From assembly GCA_949752735.1 (NCBI GenBank), contig OX457036.1, forward strand, positions 12,621,607-12,685,606: a stretch of 64,000 nt of DNA, in the 5' to 3' direction. Source of the stretch: Lumbricus terrestris. Its lineage: Eukaryota > Annelida > Clitellata > Crassiclitellata > Lumbricidae. Shown here one piece after another: positions 43,297 to 64,000 of this stretch. The notes beneath the pieces were generated by a model. That model was not told the DNA's origin, searched no databases, and was given only the letters and a program-made list of their open reading frames with translations. The position numbers were made by a program, and so were the translations under genes. The first letter of the stretch is position 1. Each line of letters opens with the position of its first letter.

Positions 43297-43732
43297 ACAA
43301 ACATACAAACATACAAACATACAAACAAACAATCAAACATCAATGAAACTCATCAAGCTGCAGAGGAAGATAATGCCAATGAATATAGAAACTTCACGAT
43401 TTACCACAAACCCGAAATAAAGCCTAGAAATGAAACGCCATTCAACTACAAAGGAAACGGAACAGAGGAAATATCTAAACCAGCCAAGCTTGCCATAAAC
43501 CAGATTCAACCCAACAACGAAGTTCTGCTCCTTTGACTGCGACGGAAAAGAAAAAAAGAGGAAAATTTCATCATCCGAATTATACCCATACGAACTGCAG
43601 CCAAGCGAAACTAAGGAATGGCCTACTTACCCGCCATCCTATTATAAGATTACAACCGAGGAATTCGACCATCCTACGCCGCATGAAATGTCCGAGCTTC
43701 TGGACGACGTAAAGCTGAATCCGTGCAGCTGA
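43297..43732 (+). pseudogene. Unrecognised coding-like segment with a frame change
   Basis: Frame one (43297-43536): INETHQAAEEDNANEYRNFT, IYHKPEIKPRNETPFNYKGN and GTEEISKPAKLAINQIQP. It stops, and the +1 frame (43499-43732) continues CSFDCDGKEKKRKISSSELY, PYELQPSETKEWPTYPPSYY, KITTEEFDHPTPHEMSELLD and DVKLNPCS, then TGA. Both halves look like ordinary hydrophilic protein. The switch is either a frameshift or a splice (AG at 43503). No start codon and no family recognised. Confidence 0.4.
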
Positions 43733-43743
43733 CCAATCCTGAT

Positions 43744-43858
43744 GACTTCCTTAGTCCTTAGACCTTAGTCCTTCGACCTTAGTCCTTCGACCTTAGTCCT
43801 TCGACCTTAGTCCTTCGACCTTAGTCCTTCGACCTTAGTCCTTAGACCTTAGTCCTTC
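43744..43858 (+). repeat. 14-bp minisatellite (TTAGTCCTTCGACC)
   Basis: Eight to nine units of TTAGTCCTTCGACC (variant TTAGACC), starting just after the stop of the preceding segment. Confidence 0.95.
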
Positions 43859-43859
43859 T

Positions 43860-45480
43860 CGTGCAGGACTTCACACTTCGTGCAACGCATCTTCTCCATC
43901 AACCTCTGTCCATCGCCGTACATCTCTACAGCGTCCTCTTCCCACGAGTCCTTCAACTCTGCGAGATATAAACGCGGAGCAAAGAACGAACAGAGAACGA
44001 ATTAAATGACTTCCTTCTTCATGAAGTTAATGCACAGTAAAACAGCCCAACCTGCAGAGCAGCTGGGTTACAATCGACCAGAAGATCGGTAACTGCGTCA
44101 CCTACGGAAGAAAATCGTTAACAGGAAGTTGGAAAACTTTCGAACCTGAAACTCGCAACACTTGTTCAGACTGATGTTGCGACTGGATTGCAACATCTCC
44201 GACTGATGTATGAAATGTGAGAACACATCTTCTCCTGAAAAGTGAAGTTCTGCAGATACGCAATCGAAAGAGTGATTTGCCATCGACGAAAATCAAGAAA
44301 ACCTAAGCTAAAGGTAAGATTTTTATTTGTTACTTGATGCCAATAATTCAGCAATATAAAATATGTGAATGGCAATGTGAATGCCATCGTCAAAAATTAA
44401 GAAAGCAGAAGTTAATGGTGAGAATTGTTTCTTTCTTTATTTGACACCACGTATTGGGCACTATAAATTGTAGTCCACCTGATGGAACGATATAATATTT
44501 TTAAAAAGGTTTAGTCTATAGACAGGATGCGTTTTCTGATTCCGTAAAGACACAAGACATCGTCAAACGATGGTCGATTAGTTCTGAGCAGAAGTTCTTT
44601 GCAGAATCAAAATCTGCGGAATGTAATGTCGAGGTTCGTGAGATTACCTCTCGCAAATTAACTTGCGTCTCCTGTTGACTACCCTTGGCGTTAGACAACC
44701 CATCTGACTTGACAAAGCGCTCATTATTAAGTTGGTGCCCTGCATGCGCTTGACTCTTAGGTTTTCCTTAGAAACTAGGAATTTGAAACTGCGATCAGTA
44801 ATTACTCAGAGTAATGTCTATAAATCGTGCATTGTGTGTTTGACCAATTGACTGATGCAAATGCAAATGCGTGATCAGTACACTTAATTATTATTCAGCT
44901 CCCAGCATCACTTGTTGCAATTCGTCGCCAGACTTCGTCTTTCCAGAACAATTAAATTTAAAAGGCAACATTTCTCACTTCTAAGGCGAAGATAGTATAG
45001 TGCAAGGTCTATGCACATTATACCATCGTAACTCTATAGCCTAGTTTAAACAATTCAGCCAGAAGTGTTAATTTTCTCAGGAGCACTAAACTCACAACTC
45101 AAACAACACATTACATGTAACTCAAACAACAGGCAACTAATTGCAAAAGTGAACCTTCATCCAAAAAGATGACTCAATTGTTTCTGATCACAGGTACGTG
45201 TAGCCTTCTACGTCGCCGACATCCAAGCCATACACTGGCCTCCTGTCGCAGAAGGCTCTTCAAAGAATTCCGCGTCTACTCGGCTGGAACTCGATGAAGC
45301 GTGTCCGACCAATGGTGCATCCGCCATTAGCATCGAACAGAGAGAACGACCAACAGCCACATGAACAGAACTCTAATCTGAACTGCAAATAATACTGCGA
45401 TCTAATAACAACCGCTATTAAACTTAGTCGCCACAAAGACTATCACGATCTGCTAGACATTATTCACCGGACTAACCAGT
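43860..45480. other. Unassigned DNA
   Basis: Short open frames only. 45193-45297 reads SLLRRRHPSHTLASCRRRLF then KEFRVYSAGTR and a stop after an AG (GATCACAG), which could be a small terminal exon, but nothing supports it further. Confidence 0.3.
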
Positions 45481-45487
45481 CTTGTGT

Positions 45488-45575
45488 AGGGCCGTTTTAA
45501 CGCTTAGGCAGCCGAGGCACAATGCCTAGGCCCCCTCAAACAATAAGAGGGCCCCGTGGTGGTCCAGAAACAAAA
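45488..45575 (+). mobile_element. MITE-like fragment (GGGCCC family)
   Basis: TAGGGCCGTTTTAACGC, GCCGAGGCACAATGCCTAG and GAGGGCCCCGTGGTGG. The shared words with 29209-29295 point to one repeat family. Confidence 0.4.
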
Positions 45576-45861
45576 ACAGACTCTGGAACACGTGATGACA
45601 ATGCGATAACATTGCATAACAGCTATCGTAACAGTTATCATTATTATGATTAGCTCTAGCAATTCTTCACATTAAGAATGGTAATACCCGTTTGAAATAA
45701 ACGTCTTTGTTTTAATTTATAGATTATTGGCAGTATTCTTAGAACACCATAGAAGTTATACTGAAATTTAAAAAAACAGTTTTAACATTTGTGGCACACC
45801 TTCCTGCATATAGACCGAATTTTGTTCTGTTTAATTTGACTGCTTTCAACTATTCGGCCGA

Positions 45862-46568
45862 ATACAAATACGAATACAAATACGAATACGAATACAAATA
45901 CGAATACAAATACGAATACGAATACGAATACAAATACGAATACAAATACGAATACGAATACAAATGCAAATACGAATACGAATACAAATACAAATACGAA
46001 TACAAATACAAATACGAATACAAATACAAATACGAATACAAATACAAATACGAATACAAATACAAATACGAATACAAATACAAATACGAATACAAATACA
46101 AATACGAATACGAATACAAATACGAATACAAATACGAATACGAATACGAATACAAATACGAATACGAAATACGAATACAAATGCAAATACGAATACGAAT
46201 ACAAATGCAAATACGAATACAAATACGAATACAAATACAAATACGAATACAAATACAAATACAAATACGAATACGAATACAAATACGAATACGAATACAA
46301 ATACAAATACGAATGCAAATACAAATACGAATACAAATACAAATACAAATACAAATACAAATACGAATACGAATATTGTACAAATACGAATACAAATACG
46401 AATACAAATGCAAATACGAATACGAATACAAATACAAATACGAATACAAATACAAATACGAATACAAATACAAATACAAATACGAATACAAATACGAATA
46501 CAAATACGAATACAAATACGAATACAAATACGAATACAAATACGAATACAAATACAAATACGAATATT
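45862..46568 (+). repeat. GAATAC/AAATAC hexanucleotide array
   Basis: About 700 bp of GAATAC and AAATAC hexamers in mixed order, with rare AAATGC. An ATTGTAC insertion at 46374 recurs at the end (46563). All six frames are open because the hexamers contain no stop, so the ~270-residue ORFs are artefacts. Confidence 0.97.
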
Positions 46569-46708
46569 GTACAAAGTGGATCTACCGACAACATCACAAA
46601 TTTCAAATATAAGCAGAAGTTTCAGTTCAGAAAATTTAATACATAAATACATATAAGCAGTTAACTACATGCAATCTTTACATCCTTCTCCCAGTCTGTG
46701 TTCACTAG

Positions 46709-46710
<2 letters not shown>

Positions 46711-46791
<81 letters not shown>

Positions 46792-46831
46792 CTATATCTA
46801 TATCTATATCTATATCTATATCAAACATCGT

Positions 46832-46876
<45 letters not shown>
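46711..46876. repeat. AT/ATCT microsatellite
   Basis: AT runs at 46711-46786 and 46834-46876 around an ATCTAT segment. Confidence 0.97.
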
Positions 46877-46879
<3 letters not shown>

Positions 46880-46904
46880 CCGCATATGCAGAAACTGATG
46901 TCAA

Positions 46905-47025
46905 CTGGTGTCACATGACCACTATTCGTATTCGATTGCTACTATTCGCCCGAATATCGAATAGCTATTTGCCAGCTATTCGGTTCCGAGGTGAATACGA
47001 AGTGAATGTTCGGCACAAGTCTAAT
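46905..47025 (+). mobile_element. Decayed MITE end with TATTCG words
   Basis: ACTATTCGTATTCGATTGC, CGAATATCGAATAGC and GAATGTTCGGCACAAG. The left side of the hexamer array has the mirror ACTATTCGGCCGAATAC (45849), so the array probably grew inside this element. Confidence 0.5.
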
Positions 47026-47334
47026 AATTTATGCATTGTGCATCATGGCGCAATAGAAGTCATTAGATAACAGAACGCGTAGCCAGGAAACGTTTGTGGC
47101 ATCCATTTCGGGAATTATCTGGTGGACATGCAAGAATTTTAGCATTAAGACATTGGTACGAATGTCCTTTGAACCCGAGACACACATATGTATGTATACG
47201 CCCCCATGATAGCATTGGCGCTGTTCTGAAGGTTTTTATGCCCTCTATGTAGTTGCGGTAGCTCTGCTGCTCCACCATGCTCGTCCTATACCAATGCTCT
47301 CTCCTTTCAACTGCACAAGCGTAGCCTATTGTTT

Positions 47335-47430
47335 TCCGCTCACGGCCTACAATCAGGCAGCGCCGCGTTTTCTCCGTGGCTGGTCCTGCGACCTGGAATG
47401 GGCTCCATAATTATTACTATTCTTCGTCAC
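47335..47430 (+). mobile_element. LINE reverse-transcriptase C-terminal fragment
   Basis: IRQRRVFSVAGPATWNGL matches IRQRRSFSVAGPTTWNGLP at 63405-63470. Short and without a tail. Confidence 0.75.
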
Positions 47431-47462
47431 AATATACCTATTGTTCTTTCTGTTTCATTTCT

Positions 47463-47515
47463 CACCTGATGGAACGTGTCTTGAAGCAATATTTGCTCAG
47501 CTGTTCCCTCAATCA
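47463..47515 (-). pseudogene. Relic of ACSM exon 9 (third paralogue trace)
   Basis: On the minus strand a ~45-bp stretch reads REQLSKYCLKTRS, matching REQLSKYRLKTLRHC of copy B exon 9, and ends in CAG|GTGAGA. The rest of the exon is not recognisable. It lies just beyond the 3' end of copy B, so it is read as a remnant of a degraded third ACSM unit. A chance or ectopic copy is the alternative. Confidence 0.5.
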
Positions 47516-47700
47516 GACCTAGGCCTACGCCCTACGGTTATCGATGTCATGAATACGCGTGAACGAAAAACGCGCCCCTCCAGTAAATGCACCTGGTACT
47601 CCGGATCGAGGTCTGGATTGCTGGGTGGCCACAGCTGTGGGAATGAAGCCGAGTATCGACCCCTACTACGTCTACGGTCGTGTGTTCGTGAACAAGAAGG
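47509..47700 (-). pseudogene. Mariner-like transposase fragment, degraded
   Basis: Minus-strand FPQLWPPSNPDLDPEYQ and LLEGRVFRSRVF correspond to the WPPNSPDLNP-DY and LQERVYRTRIRD region of mariner transposases. Two small frame or codon losses are visible. Confidence 0.6.
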
Positions 47701-47719
47701 ACATTTTAAGCACCATATA

Positions 47720-48265
47720 TAGCTGAATTTCACCACCAAACTCCACCCATGGTTGAGCCACTTGAACTAATTCTACTAGAACTTATGGCTCACAGTTGAA
47801 CGACAATGATTTTTCAATGAATTTTTGTCAATAGTAACAATGGCAAGAAACTAAGTATTAGTGACAAAATGTCTTTCAACTTCACTATAAAGTTGTTTCG
47901 TAGCAATAGTGACACCACAATATTATTTTAACTACCGGTAAAAGAAGAATAACGACAATAGTAGTAATACAATAAGTATTTCGACAGAGACATTAAGACA
48001 GCTGCTCAAAACCGGAGTCAAGTATACCAAATGGCCAAGAAAAAAAGAAAAGCTCTGTCACAAAGACAGCATCTACATGTATTATCAGCATCTTCATTTT
48101 GTAAACCACAGATTTTGACATAATGTCTAAATATACCAGAACTGTCATATAATTATAGTCCTACTCCTACACTTACTTCATCTTAACAATAATTAAAAGC
48201 AGGGTTTAACGATTTGCATAGGCCTACAAACCCTACATAAGCCGTCATTCAATTCAAATGCCTAG
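47720..48265. other. 3' flank of ACSM copy B
   Basis: No ORF or repeat recognised; the 3' UTR and cleavage site of copy B must lie here or just above, but no strong polyadenylation signal stood out. Confidence 0.4.
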
Positions 48266-48270
48266 GAGGC

Positions 48271-64000
<15,730 letters not shown>

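Noticed and set aside
45782..46656. Long ORFs (230-274 residues) on both strands
   Set aside because: They are translations of a stop-free hexanucleotide array; all frames are open and the products are two-residue repeats.

Overview
This is eukaryotic nuclear DNA, most likely from a marine invertebrate, probably a deuterostome of echinoderm type. The reasons are split genes with GT-AG introns, long introns packed with SINEs, LINE ends, hAT-type MITEs and microsatellites, a striking excess of the short palindrome AGGCCT/TAGGCCTA, and mitochondrial-type acyl-CoA synthetase exons. The species cannot be fixed from the sequence alone. No bacterial operon, rRNA gene, canonical tRNA gene or CRISPR array was seen.

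The one securely recognised gene family is the medium-chain acyl-CoA synthetase family (ACSM; ANL adenylate-forming enzymes), on the minus strand at both ends. At the left edge lie the first five coding exons of copy A (9319 down to 1177; the rest is off the left edge). At the right lies copy B, from the right edge down to a stop at 48271. All of its exons from 2 to 16 can be placed with matching splice phases, plus 7 bases of exon 1. The two copies share intronic landmarks (a SINE, a LINE tail, a CAT microsatellite), so they are a tandem segmental duplication. Later insertions are visible as filled and empty paralogous sites. Two copy B introns appear to use GC-AG boundaries.

Between the two ACSM genes: 10-16 kb holds LINE/SINE pieces and tandem repeats. 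16-27 kb is a GC-richer plus-strand locus with a 1.7-kb charged low-complexity ORF, a set of phase-compatible exons (20155-23738) that includes a hidden Gly-Thr-Asn-Ala-Thr repeat, and three diverged copies of a 3' exon. 28-33 kb holds minisatellites and a decayed minus-strand LTR element with a Gag-like coiled-coil ORF and a tRNA-Leu-type primer site. 33-39.4 kb is a tandem array of about 1545-bp units that appear to be that element's LTR. 39-48 kb is mostly non-coding, with one unrecognised open segment, a 700-bp GAATAC hexamer array, a relic mariner and a relic ACSM exon.

The most unusual mobile element is at 3446-6590. It is a 3.1-kb foldback transposon with about 0.83-kb terminal inverted repeats, each built from four ~155-bp tandem units carrying GGCCATTTT/AAAATGGCC hairpins, around a broken gene of a large invertebrate family. 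It sits inside a hAT-type MITE. Seven MITE copies have hAT-like ends; six of them keep both ends with 8-bp target-site duplications, five perfect and one with a single mismatch.
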